From: Planctomycetaceae bacterium
Lineage (GTDB): Bacteria; Planctomycetota; Phycisphaerae; Phycisphaerales; SM1A02
Reading direction: 5' to 3'
Assembly (NCBI GenBank): GCA_947474205.1
Contig: CANJIC010000004.1
Coordinates: 1-21,768 of the forward strand
DNA length: 21,768 nucleotides
This document shows positions 8,604 through 15,879 of the stretch, in pieces; within the stretch, counting starts at the first letter, position 1, and each line of letters starts with the position of its first letter. The notes under the pieces are model-generated. The model was not told the DNA's origin and did no database searches. It saw only the letters and a program-made list of their open reading frames with translations. A program made the position numbers and the translations under genes.

Positions 8604-9737
8604 TCACGCGGCGCCGCGGTGAATATCCTGCGCCAAGCCAAGTTGAACCAAATGCTTCATAGGCCCGTGCGGCTTTGTACTTTCAGCTTGCAACTTTTTC
8701 CCGGCGCTTGGATTGGCGTAACTGTTAAACACAATCGCCTTGATATTGCCCCAAATGCCTTTAAAACCAGAGAAAGTGTGATCAACAGCCGTGGCTTCAT
8801 ACCCGCTGTGCACCATGCAATTAGCGCACTTGGCGTTGCCGCTTTCGTGGCCGTAATTGGCCCAATCAGTTTCATCGATCAATTCTTGAAATGTGTCGGC
8901 GTAGCCTTCTTGCAATAAGTAGCAAGGCTTCTGCCAACCGAACACGTTGTATGCGGGCATGCCCCACGGCGTGCATTCATACGTGCGCTTGCCCATGAGG
9001 AATTCAAGGAACAGCGGACTCTGATTGAACTTCCAACCCTTCTTGCGATTGGAAAGAATCATCTCAAACAGTTCGTTGGTTTCTTTGCGCTTCAAGAAAC
9101 CAGATTGATCTGGCGCCTTGTCGTAGGCGTAGCCTGGACTAATCATCATGCCTTCCACGCCAAGGGCCATCATTTCGTCAAAGAACTCGCGCACGGAATT
9201 TGGATCGGCGCCTTCAAAGAGAGTGGTGTTGGTGGTCACACGAAAACCCATCTTCACCGCCAGGCGAATTCCGTCAACCGCTTTTTTGTATGTGCCTTCG
9301 CGACACACCGCGAAGTCATGGTTCTCTTCTTGACCGTCCATGTGCACGCTAAAAGTCAAATATTTGCTGGGCTTGAATGTGCCGGCCTCTAGTTTTTCCT
9401 TCAAAAGCAGCGCGTTGGTGCACAGATAAATGTACTTTTTACGCTCAACTAAAGCCTCCACAATTTGCTGAATGTCGGGATGCAAAAGCGGCTCGCCTCC
9501 AGGAATGCTGACCATGGGGGTGGCGCACTCGTCGACCGCGTCCACGCATTCTTTGACCGTGAGATTGCGTTTTAGGACGTGCGCTGGATACTGAATCTTG
9601 CCGCAACCAGCGCAGGCTAGATTGCATCGAAAGAGTGGCTCAAGCATTAAAACCAGCGGATATCGCTTGCGTCCAGCGAGTCTTTGTTTGAGCACGTAAC
9701 TTGCAACCGTCCACATTTGGCTAATTGGCACACCCAT
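8604..9737 (-). CDS. hpnH: Adenosyl-hopene transferase HpnH (radical SAM)
   Basis: A 377-residue radical-SAM enzyme closely matching HpnH, which joins a 5'-deoxyadenosyl group to diploptene in the first step of extended (C35) hopanoid synthesis. The 4Fe-4S motif C-x3-C-x2-C is at Cys38/42/45 in 'RCNLACAGCGKIQYP', followed by 'IPGGEPLLHPD' (GGEP SAM-binding motif) and 'TNTTLF'. The C-terminal half has the family's long region with 'TPWGMPAYNVFGWQKPCYL' and the Cys pair 'CANCMVHSGYEA'. Start at 9737; AGGAG lies 12 nt upstream, with a closer GAAG. No squalene-hopene cyclase or other hpn gene is in the window, so the substrate must be made elsewhere. Its 5' end diverges from the sigma-factor gene. 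Confidence 0.93.
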   Translation of the reverse strand: MGVPISQMWTVASYVLKQRLAGRKRYPLVLMLEPLFRCNLACAGCGKIQYPAHVLKRNLTVKECVDAVDECATPMVSIPGGEPLLHPDIQQIVEALVERKKYIYLCTNALLLKEKLEAGTFKPSKYLTFSVHMDGQEENHDFAVCREGTYKKAVDGIRLAVKMGFRVTTNTTLFEGADPNSVREFFDEMMALGVEGMMISPGYAYDKAPDQSGFLKRKETNELFEMILSNRKKGWKFNQSPLFLEFLMGKRTYECTPWGMPAYNVFGWQKPCYLLQEGYADTFQELIDETDWANYGHESGNAKCANCMVHSGYEATAVDHTFSGFKGIWGNIKAIVFNSYANPSAGKKLQAESTKPHGPMKHLVQLGLAQDIHRGAA

Positions 9738-9867
9738 AATTCTTCGAGACTCCTAAAATTTCAATGATCCTTGCAAACAAGAAAACTCAGCGCATCGTAG
9801 CAAGTGTATGACCGCGTTTCCTCATGATTCCCTGCATCCATTTGCCACCAAGCACGGAGTCATTCCA

Positions 9868-10509
9868 ATGAACAATGACACTACGATCTCCCATGTGGAG
9901 ATTGAGGGCGACGAAACTTCCGATGAGAATTTAATGATCGCCCATCTCGCGGGCGACGGGCGCGCATTTCCCCTGTTGGTGGAGCGATATCGAACCGATC
10001 TTCACCGCTACTTGCAACGGTTTTTGGGATCAGCCTCCGCGGCGGATGATGTGTTCCAAGAAACGTTTTTACAGATCTATCTTTCAGCATCGACCTTTGA
10101 TGTCACGCGCACGCTTCGTCCGTGGCTGTACACCATCGCCTCCAACAAGGCGCGCGATTGGTATCGCCATAAAAAACGCCGCAACGCTTTAAGTTTGGAC
10201 AAGCCCATGGGGCACGGCGAAAATGAATTCACGTTGCTTGATGTTGTGGCCGCCAAAGATGGACAACCTGGTGATTCCATGTCGTCTCGTGAAGAATCAG
10301 CGCGGGTCAAGAAAGTGGTCGACGCGCTTCCTGAATTGCACCGCGAAATTTTACTCATGGCGTACTTTCAGCGCTTCAGCTATCAACACATCGCGGACAT
10401 GTTGAACATTCCACTTGGTACAGTTAAAAGTAGATTGCATTCCGCCGTCGCCCATTTCGCCGATGGCTGGGCTCAAACCACTCACGAAACATCCAAGGAT
10501 CACTCATGA
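9868..10509 (+). CDS. ECF-type RNA polymerase sigma factor
   Basis: A 213-residue sigma-70 family ECF factor. The ATG at 9868 is preferred because GGAG lies 9 nt upstream; an in-frame ATG at 9808 would add 20 residues without such a site. Region 2 reads 'LLVERYRTDLHRYLQRFLG' then 'DDVFQETFLQIY' and 'RPWLYTIASNKARDWYR', the last being the -10 recognition and melting helix. After an acidic linker, region 4 reads 'LPELHREILLMAYFQRFSY' and 'IADMLNIPLGTVKSRLHSA', a helix-turn-helix for -35 binding. Its TGA overlaps the ATG of the next gene (ATGA), which implies translational coupling to a membrane partner that probably controls it. The target promoters are unknown. Confidence 0.93.
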   Translation: MNNDTTISHVEIEGDETSDENLMIAHLAGDGRAFPLLVERYRTDLHRYLQRFLGSASAADDVFQETFLQIYLSASTFDVTRTLRPWLYTIASNKARDWYRHKKRRNALSLDKPMGHGENEFTLLDVVAAKDGQPGDSMSSREESARVKKVVDALPELHREILLMAYFQRFSYQHIADMLNIPLGTVKSRLHSAVAHFADGWAQTTHETSKDHS

Positions 10510-11462
10510 TTGGTCGCGATGACAACCACAAAATCTTAAGCGAAGAAGATCGCCGAGCGATTGACGCCTTGCTTGAGGCGGGGCTTGTGGATGGCTGCGA
10601 TCGCGCCGCCAATGCTGCTGAATCCCCTGAAAACATGCGCCAAGAGGCGGCTTTATCCTTGCTGCGAAAATTAGAGGCCTATCCCGTGTCGGAGCCTGAC
10701 TCGCTGTTGGTGGATTTAACCATGGCGCGTATTGCGCGCGAAGAGCGGGCGAAGCAAGATCGAATGGAAATTCACACGCCAAGTTGGGGCAAGCGAGGAC
10801 AATGGGCGGATTTTGGCGCAGTGGCCGCGGTGGCGTTGCTGGCTACCGGTGTGGGCTGGCCAATCGCACAACGAATGCGTGCCGCCGCGCTTGAGCAAAA
10901 TTGCGCCAACAATCTTCGCACAGTTGGGTCAAGCATTGTCGCCTACGCGGTTGATCAGCGCGGCAATCTTCCAGCAACGGCAAGTTTAGGTGGATTGTTT
11001 GAAACCCCCGCCGCTTCAAAAATGGATTGGAGCAATTACGAACACAGTGGACATTTGCTTTTGCTGGAGCGAAATGGCTACGCCAAGCACGACTCGCTTC
11101 ATTGCCCCGCTTGCTCGTCAGGACCCGCATGCGGAACATTTTCATTCCGCGTGCCAAGCGTGAACACTCCATTTCGACTTCAAGTCATGGGACGCACGCC
11201 ACTGGCGGCGGATGCGAACCCCGTGATTCACATGCGTCGCGTTGGCAACAAGTCGCAACTGTCACCGATAGCGTCGCAGTGCTCCATGAATCATCAACAG
11301 CGCGGGCAAAATGTTTTGTTCGCGGATGTGTCCATTGTGTGGATGGTGAGTCCAGTACTGAAGGGCGACAATATTTATTTGCCCAACGGGGTGAAAGATT
11401 CTGAATCCCTTCCTTTGTCACCGCAAGCAACCGCGGTCAACGACATCTTCTTGGCTCAATAA
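10506..11462 (+). CDS. Membrane partner of the ECF sigma factor with pseudopilin-like outer domain
   Basis: A 318-residue single-pass protein. Residues 1-95 are cytoplasmic, charged and helical, with no HxxxCxxC zinc motif of common anti-sigma factors. Residues about 100-118 ('DFGAVAAVALLATGVGW') form the membrane segment. Directly after it comes 'CANNLRTVGSSIVAYAVDQ', then 'LPAT', 'LHCPAC', and near the end 'HQQRGQNVLFADVSIVWM'. This order resembles the planctomycete pseudopilin-like (DUF1559 / H-X9-DG) proteins: N-methylation-like helix, NLRQIG-like motif, CPS motif, and a G-NVLFADGHV-like end. The ATGA overlap with the sigma gene suggests it regulates that factor across the membrane; this role is inferred from context. 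The CPACSSGPAC cluster could bind metal or form disulfides. Confidence 0.7.
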   Translation: MIGRDDNHKILSEEDRRAIDALLEAGLVDGCDRAANAAESPENMRQEAALSLLRKLEAYPVSEPDSLLVDLTMARIAREERAKQDRMEIHTPSWGKRGQWADFGAVAAVALLATGVGWPIAQRMRAAALEQNCANNLRTVGSSIVAYAVDQRGNLPATASLGGLFETPAASKMDWSNYEHSGHLLLLERNGYAKHDSLHCPACSSGPACGTFSFRVPSVNTPFRLQVMGRTPLAADANPVIHMRRVGNKSQLSPIASQCSMNHQQRGQNVLFADVSIVWMVSPVLKGDNIYLPNGVKDSESLPLSPQATAVNDIFLAQ

Positions 11463-11474
11463 AGTTAAAAATTG

Positions 11475-11502
11475 AAAATGCCTGTATTTACAGGTATTTT
11501 TT
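11475..11502 (+). terminator. Rho-independent terminator of the sigma factor operon
   Basis: AAAATGCCTGTA (11475-11486) pairs with TACAGGTATTTT (11489-11500), with one G-U pair, and the right arm runs into a stretch of six T. It starts 12 bp after the stop codon of the membrane partner gene, separating that operon from rpmI-rplT. Confidence 0.8.
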
Positions 11503-11521
11503 GCTTTACCCCACTTTTCGC

Positions 11522-11549
11522 TTGACCAAATCGACTATTTCGTTAGACT
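11522..11549 (+). promoter_or_regulatory. Sigma-70-like promoter for rpmI-rplT
   Basis: TTGACC (11522-11527; 5/6 to TTGACA), a 16-bp spacer and TAGACT (11544-11549; 4/6 to TATAAT) lie between the terminator and rpmI. Transcription would start near 11556, about 25 nt before the rpmI start codon. This fits the absence of infC upstream: the two ribosomal genes need their own promoter here. Confidence 0.55.
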
Positions 11550-11580
11550 TGTCGACCCTCAACGAAAGCGGCGAACACAT

Positions 11581-11814
11581 ATGCAAAAAGGCCATAAAGG
11601 ACTACTGAAGCGAATCAAAGTGACCGGCACGGGCAAGGTGCGCTTTCATTCTCCAAATTCACGTCATCTCAAGAGCAACAAAAAGGGCACAACTGTGCAA
11701 AGTTATCGCAAGTCGCGATATCTGGGCGCAACGGACCTAATTGCTTTGTCAAAAATGCTGGGTCGCAAATTGCGAACAGCGAAACGTCCGGCTGCAACCG
11801 GCGGGAAGGATTGA
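11581..11814 (+). CDS. rpmI: 50S ribosomal protein L35
   Basis: A 77-residue basic protein matching L35 of the large ribosomal subunit. The family start (KxxHKG..KR.KVTGTGK) is seen as 'KGHKGLLKRIKVTGTGKVR', followed by the characteristic 'SRHLKSNK' type segment and a basic C-terminal part ('LGRKLRTAKR'). It is slightly longer than the usual 64-66 residues. Only a weak purine-rich sequence precedes the ATG. rplT follows after 3 bp, the standard gene order, but infC, which normally precedes rpmI, is absent. Confidence 0.95.
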   Translation: MQKGHKGLLKRIKVTGTGKVRFHSPNSRHLKSNKKGTTVQSYRKSRYLGATDLIALSKMLGRKLRTAKRPAATGGKD

Positions 11815-11817
11815 TCT

Positions 11818-12192
11818 ATGCCACGCGCACGTAAAGGAGCAGCCCGCACACAAGCTCGTCGCCGCGTTCTACGCCAGGCCCGAGGTTATTACGGAACAAA
11901 GAGCCGTCACAAGCAACAAGCCAAAGTCGCCCTTATGCGCGCTGGCCGAAACGCTTGGACGCATCGACGACTTCGTCGCCGAGACATGCGTTCACTTTGG
12001 ATCGCCCGCTTGACCGCGGCGTGCCGAATGCGCGACTATCGATACAGTTTGTTTGTTGGTGGTTTGCAACGCGCTGGCGTGTTGTTGAATCGCAAGATGC
12101 TTAGCGAGCTTGCCATTCAAGATCCAACCACATTTGACGTGTTGGTTGACATGGCCAAGAAGCATTTGGCTGCCAAGGCGCGCGCCGCCTAA
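11818..12192 (+). CDS. rplT: 50S ribosomal protein L20
   Basis: A 124-residue L20, which binds 23S rRNA and is needed early in 50S assembly. Its landmarks are the basic N-terminal extension ('RARKGAARTQARRRVL', 'ARGYYGTKS'), 'LMRAGRNAWTHRRLRRRDMR' and 'WIARLTAACR', and the C-terminal 'YSLFVGGLQRAGVLLNRKML'. It is full length for the family. It begins 3 bp after rpmI and ends before a strong terminator. In other bacteria L20 represses its own operon through an mRNA leader; no such leader could be recognised in the short 5' region here. Confidence 0.97.
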   Translation: MPRARKGAARTQARRRVLRQARGYYGTKSRHKQQAKVALMRAGRNAWTHRRLRRRDMRSLWIARLTAACRMRDYRYSLFVGGLQRAGVLLNRKMLSELAIQDPTTFDVLVDMAKKHLAAKARAA

Positions 12193-12215
12193 TTGCATTT
12201 CTTATTTGCACATAC

Positions 12216-12246
12216 AACCGCCGAGCATCACGCTCGGCGGTTTTTA
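12216..12246 (+). terminator. Rho-independent terminator after rplT
   Basis: A GC-rich 11-bp stem, AACCGCCGAGC (12216-12226) with GCTCGGCGGTT (12232-12242), encloses a 5-nt loop and runs into TTTTT. It begins 24 bp after the rplT stop codon. The T-run on the plus strand only points to a terminator for rplT rather than for the convergent csrA. Confidence 0.92.
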
Positions 12247-12298
12247 TTTATGGATTTCAATGCGCAAGCCAGACATGGCTATAGGCGCGGCGCCAATT

Positions 12299-12592
12299 TT
12301 AAGCGCTTTCGCGGCGGAATTGCTTGATATTTGGGGTCGGCCCGCTGGCCAATCGTTTCAAACTATCCGGAGATTGAGTGGGCGCATGAATCATTGGAAC
12401 ATCGCCCCGCAATGTGGCGGCGTGCTCATTCTCTTTTCGAATGGCTTCATAGACTTCTTTGCGATGCACCGAAATGGAAGTTGGCGCGACAATGCCAAGA
12501 CGAACCTTGTCGCCGCGAATGTCCACGATGACAATTTCAATGTCATCACCAATCACAATTCGTTCATCTATTTGGCGGGAAAGGACAAGCAT
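12299..12592 (-). CDS. csrA: Carbon storage regulator CsrA, with C-terminal extension
   Basis: CsrA is a small dimeric RNA-binding protein that represses or stabilises mRNAs by binding GGA motifs in hairpin loops, often at ribosome binding sites. Residues 1-55 are canonical: '[20 protein letters not shown]', '[11 protein letters not shown]', '[12 protein letters not shown]', including the RNA-contacting N-terminal LVLSR strand and the VHR segment. The protein has 97 residues against about 60-75 in most homologues; the extra 40 are polar and basic ('[18 protein letters not shown]') and of unknown role. It lies 49 bp downstream of fliW on the same strand, the usual order in flagellated bacteria where FliW inhibits CsrA. 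No clear ribosome binding site or GGA motif precedes its ATG, so expression may depend on read-through from fliW. Confidence 0.95.
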   Translation of the reverse strand: MLVLSRQIDERIVIGDDIEIVIVDIRGDKVRLGIVAPTSISVHRKEVYEAIRKENEHAATLRGDVPMIHAPTQSPDSLKRLASGPTPNIKQFRRESA

Positions 12593-12641
12593 GAAATACT
12601 GTGTGTTTGAATGAAAATGAATTCAGAGAATGTGAATAATT

Positions 12642-13088
12642 TTAGGCGGACACGGCACGCGCGACGGGCGATACAGACACAAGTTCATGACGAGTGGTCC
12701 AACGGCGATCCGTGAGCACAATTTGAATTCCAGTTCTGTTGGCGGGATTAATGACCAATGGCCCCTGCATGTTGGCGGTAATTCCACTTTCGCGGCGATT
12801 GACGATCACTAAAATTTCCGGCGTGGTGTCGCTGCGCAAACCAATTTCTTCGCTCTGCTCGCGGCGCATGGACACCGAATACTCCGCCGACCACAGTCGC
12901 GGATCGGTGACCACAAAAGCGACGTCGGGACTTTCAATGCTTTGCAGCCAGAAGAATACGCCGCGGTCATCTGGTTGCAACAGTGCGAATTGATGCACTC
13001 TGCCAAATCCAAGCAGACCCGCTGGAAAATGAAGGAGCCTGGAATCATCCACCTCTACGCTGCCAAATCGTGTTGTTTCAACTTGCAT
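12642..13088 (-). CDS. fliW: Flagellar assembly factor FliW, CsrA antagonist
   Basis: A 148-residue FliW. In known systems FliW binds CsrA allosterically and is itself sequestered by flagellin, so flagellin export frees FliW to relieve CsrA repression. The family pattern is clear: 'TTRFGSVEVDDSRLLHFPAG', 'LLGFGRVHQFALLQPDD', 'FFWLQSIESPDVAFVV', 'LVIVNRR', 'ANMQGPLVINPANRTGIQIVL'. The ATG at 13088 is chosen because a perfect AGGAGG sits 4 nt upstream, although the open frame extends to 13694 antisense to the next gene. csrA follows after 49 bp. Its leader has hairpins that may be CsrA targets. No flagellin or other flagellar structural gene is in the window. Confidence 0.94.
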   Translation of the reverse strand: MQVETTRFGSVEVDDSRLLHFPAGLLGFGRVHQFALLQPDDRGVFFWLQSIESPDVAFVVTDPRLWSAEYSVSMRREQSEEIGLRSDTTPEILVIVNRRESGITANMQGPLVINPANRTGIQIVLTDRRWTTRHELVSVSPVARAVSA

Positions 13089-13103
13089 ACGACCTCCTGT
13101 CGC
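13089..13103 (-). promoter_or_regulatory. fliW ribosome binding site within a GGA-loop hairpin (putative CsrA site)
   Basis: On the minus strand GCGAC-AGGAG-GTCGT folds as a 5-bp stem (one G-U pair) whose 5-nt loop holds the core of the fliW Shine-Dalgarno sequence. The motif ACAGGA resembles the CsrA consensus, which has ACA(R)GGA with the GGA exposed in a loop. Binding here would block fliW translation. The structure is read by eye. Confidence 0.5.
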
Positions 13104-13137
13104 CATCTTTGTAGTGATTGCGCCTGAAGGGGCACCT

Positions 13138-13153
13138 CGGTCATCCGTGACCG
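13138..13153 (-). promoter_or_regulatory. Second GGA-loop hairpin in the fliW leader
   Basis: On the minus strand CGGTCA-CGGA-TGACCG is a perfect 6-bp stem with a CGGA tetraloop. The loop context CACGGATG is close to the CsrA consensus core. Its GGA lies 49 nt upstream of the GGA in the fliW ribosome binding site, within the range over which one CsrA dimer can bridge two sites. It belongs to the leader only if transcription starts upstream of 13153, which is unproven. Confidence 0.45.
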
Positions 13154-13222
13154 CGCAATGCAATCGGCTAGAGAGGCGTTGGAGCATGAGAGAACTGAAC
13201 ATTTGCAGCAGATTTCGGGATA

Positions 13223-15328
13223 ATGGCGGCCATGCAACGCCCGCGATGGACTTCTTTGGCGCGCAACATGACGACCGTCGGCGTAGCCGCGCTTGTGTTG
13301 GTGTGCGCGCTGGGTGGATGGAGTTGCGGCTTTGAACTATGCCGCGTGTGGATATTGAGCGGTTGGAAATGCGCCGCATGGTTGCTGAGCGCGTTTGGGC
13401 TTGGCGTGTTCGCCAAGAACAAAGTTTTTGACCGTGACACAGATGGACTATCGCTTGCGTTTGCGTTTGGAATTGCAATTCTATTGCTGGTTGATCAATG
13501 GCTAGGAACACTTGGGTTGTTGGGAGCATGGCGCGGAGTGGTTGCGCTTGGCATGCTTGTGCCAGGATGGAGCGTGGCACTGCGATTGATGTTGCGCGCG
13601 TGGAAATTGCAGCCGCAAGACAATATGAATACTTTTTGGTGGTGGCCAGCGCTTGGAGCAATTGCGGCGCTGTTGATTGCCGCAAGTATTTCACCTGGCG
13701 TTATGTGGAGCACGGAATTTGGCGGATACGACGCGCTTGAATACCACTTGCAAGCACCCAAGGAATGGATGGCGGCTGGCGCGATTCGCCCGCTTGAATT
13801 TCTGGCGTATTCAGGCATGCCAAATTTTGTTGAGGGCGGATTTCTTCACCTGATGAGTTTTGCAAGCGACGCGCGCGATGGCGCGGTGGCGTGCCAGATG
13901 TTGCATGCCTGCATGTTGTTGGTTGCGGCGTTTGTGCTGGCGGATTGCGCCGCGATTTTTGCCCGAGCGTGCGGCGTGAATGAAGGAGTTGCGCGAATCG
14001 TTTCACTGTGCGCCATGCTGGCCACGCCATGGATGATTGTGGTGGGCTCGTTGGCGTACAGTGAATCAGGAATTGTGCTTGCATTTGCTTGTATTTTGAA
14101 TGTCTTTGCGCGCAAACCACGGTCGCTGCCCTGGGCTGGCTTCATGCTTGGCGTGCTCATGGCGGTGTTGATTGGAAGCAAGGCAAGTTCAATCATTCTT
14201 GTGGTACCCGCGCTCATGGCGTGGCTGGCGCTGGGAATGGGGCGTGGATATGTGAATTGGAAATGCATTGCGTGGGGCGCACTGGCCATGACGATTGGTT
14301 TGGCGCCATGGCTTACGCGCAATTGGTATTACGCGGGGTCGCCATTTTTTCCATTGGCCACAAATCTGTTTGGGTTGGGTTGGTGGAGCGGCGAACAAAG
14401 CGTGCGTTGGAATCAGGCGCATGCCAGCGACGAGACCATGATGCAACGCGTGCTTGCGTTGTGGAATCAACTTTTTGTTTTTGGTGTGGGTACAAATCCA
14501 ACGGCGGGCGAACCATGGAAATGGTTTTGGGGAGCGCTTCCATGGCTTGGCGTGATTGGTGTTGTGACATTGGCGTTTCGCCGTGCGACAAGACGTGTTG
14601 CAATGACGTTGACATGTAGCTGCACCTTGATGGTGATTGGCTGGATGGTTGCGACGCACTTGCAAAGCCGATTTTTAATTCCACTGGCTGTTCCACTCTC
14701 TCTGGCGTGCGGACTTGCCATGGCCAGCGTGTTCACTGGATCCACGCATGAACAATATCCCGCCGCGCGCGTGCGCAAGCCACTGCGAATGGCGCTTGGT
14801 CTTTGGGCGTGTTTGCCCGCGTGGTATTTGGCCATGGACACACCAAATTCCCTCTATTTTATTGGGCAAAATGGCTATTTTCAAGGGGATGACGATTGGC
14901 GCGATCTACGCTCACGCGACGCGGTCCTGCGCGATGCGGTCTTGGACAATATGACGGTGGAATTGGTGATGAATCATTGGCGACCCGAGTGGCGCGTGCT
15001 GAGCGTTGGATGGAGCACTCCGTTTTGGTTGCAACCGAACGCGCGTCTGACATGGTCAAGCGTGTGGGACACAAACGCCATTGAGGCGTGCGATGGATTA
15101 TCTGTGGAAGAAGCCACCGCCCTGCTGAGCAAAAATTTTGACGCGCTCTTGATTGATGTTCCAATGCTTGAGCGTTGGAAGCGCATCGGCTGGCTTTCGC
15201 CAAAGATCAACTTGGATCAATTGAAGGAATTATCCAAGTCGCTTACGCATGTGGCGCAACTCCGTGGTGGAAAAATTTTACTTAGCCTTCGCGGGAACGC
15301 TGGGTTGAACTTGCCCGATGTTGAATAA
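13223..15328 (+). CDS. Polytopic membrane protein, GT-C glycosyltransferase-like
   Basis: A 701-residue integral membrane protein with about ten or more hydrophobic segments in residues 15-545 and a soluble C-terminal domain of about 150 residues. After the first membrane segments 'STEFGGYDALEYHLQAPKEW' (about 163-182) resembles the acidic first-loop motif of GT-C enzymes (PMT/ArnT-like) that use polyprenyl-phosphate sugars outside the membrane. Later loops contain 'TRNWYYAGSPFFPLATNLF', also common in that group. The acceptor and donor cannot be inferred. ATGs at 13223, 13232 and 13268 are all possible starts; none has a strong ribosome binding site. Its last 51 bases overlap the 3' end of the convergent secreted-protein gene. 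It diverges from fliW. Confidence 0.7.
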   Translation: MAAMQRPRWTSLARNMTTVGVAALVLVCALGGWSCGFELCRVWILSGWKCAAWLLSAFGLGVFAKNKVFDRDTDGLSLAFAFGIAILLLVDQWLGTLGLLGAWRGVVALGMLVPGWSVALRLMLRAWKLQPQDNMNTFWWWPALGAIAALLIAASISPGVMWSTEFGGYDALEYHLQAPKEWMAAGAIRPLEFLAYSGMPNFVEGGFLHLMSFASDARDGAVACQMLHACMLLVAAFVLADCAAIFARACGVNEGVARIVSLCAMLATPWMIVVGSLAYSESGIVLAFACILNVFARKPRSLPWAGFMLGVLMAVLIGSKASSIILVVPALMAWLALGMGRGYVNWKCIAWGALAMTIGLAPWLTRNWYYAGSPFFPLATNLFGLGWWSGEQSVRWNQAHASDETMMQRVLALWNQLFVFGVGTNPTAGEPWKWFWGALPWLGVIGVVTLAFRRATRRVAMTLTCSCTLMVIGWMVATHLQSRFLIPLAVPLSLACGLAMASVFTGSTHEQYPAARVRKPLRMALGLWACLPAWYLAMDTPNSLYFIGQNGYFQGDDDWRDLRSRDAVLRDAVLDNMTVELVMNHWRPEWRVLSVGWSTPFWLQPNARLTWSSVWDTNAIEACDGLSVEEATALLSKNFDALLIDVPMLERWKRIGWLSPKINLDQLKELSKSLTHVAQLRGGKILLSLRGNAGLNLPDVE

Positions 15329-15844
15329 ATATTCGTCGACAACAAGTCGCTGACGACTTGCGTTGGCAAGTTCTAGATACGCGGCCTGCTGGTCTGATGG
15401 CAATTTGGAGATTTCCTTCATTGCGTTGTCCAGCGCGGCGTATCGATCAGCAAGGGAGCATGTGTGATTGCGTGCTTGAACAAGACTGGCAAGCAACGGC
15501 GACATTGAAGGAGGCGCCATTGTTGCCGACACGCTTGTCGTAGAAGTGGCCGTGGAAGTTGCTGTGCTCTGTGGAGCCGGATTGAAAGTAGCGGGCTGCC
15601 CCGCCGCCTTGCTTTGAAACGCGGAATTTCCTGAAATTGGCGCTTGTTGAGGCGCGGCAGTTGGCGTGGCACCCCCGGGCTTGCTGATGAAATTGCTCGT
15701 GTTGGAGGGCGCCACTTGAAACGCGCGCGACAAATGTCCATGCGTGTTGCGCATCATGTTGGGGTGAGCGTTTGCCGATGCGCCCTCTGTTCGTGACGCA
15801 AATATGCAAGATGCAATCAACAGGCATGCGCGTAGGCGATACAT
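15278..15844 (-). CDS. Hypothetical secreted protein
   Basis: A 188-residue protein of no family I recognise. From the ATG at 15844 it starts with a signal peptide ('MYRLRACLLIASCIFASRTE', probable cut after 'GASA'); a GTG at 15862 would add six residues. A low-complexity Ser/Thr/Ala/Pro/Gln region follows (about 45-120), then a more ordered helical C-terminal part ('SLADRYAALDNAMKEISKLP', 'AAYLELANASRQRLVVDEYL') that looks like the conserved core. It overlaps the 3' end of the membrane-protein gene by 51 bp on the opposite strand and diverges from the PPIase gene across about 35 bp. The signal peptide and a coherent C-terminal helix support a real gene, but this is less certain than its neighbours. 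Confidence 0.6.
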   Translation of the reverse strand: MYRLRACLLIASCIFASRTEGASANAHPNMMRNTHGHLSRAFQVAPSNTSNFISKPGGATPTAAPQQAPISGNSAFQSKAAGQPATFNPAPQSTATSTATSTTSVSATMAPPSMSPLLASLVQARNHTCSLADRYAALDNAMKEISKLPSDQQAAYLELANASRQRLVVDEYLFNIGQVQPSVPAKAK

Positions 15845-15879
15845 TGAACGCAAGCGTAGCACTTATGCGAGAACGATCC

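Noticed and set aside
13165..13190. GCCGATTG on the minus strand upstream of fliW, resembling the -10 element of a flagellar sigma-28 promoter
   Set aside because: Only six of eight positions match GCCGATAA and no TAAA-like -35 element lies about 15 nt upstream.
13089..13694. Extension of the fliW reading frame by about 200 codons upstream
   Set aside because: The extension is antisense to the membrane-protein gene, has no FliW similarity, and a perfect AGGAGG marks the internal ATG at 13088.
13223..15328. Idea that the GT-C-like membrane protein glycosylates flagellin because it adjoins fliW-csrA
   Set aside because: Enzymes of this type act on the outer face of the membrane with lipid-linked sugars, whereas flagellin is normally modified in the cytoplasm, and the genes are divergent; no positive evidence.
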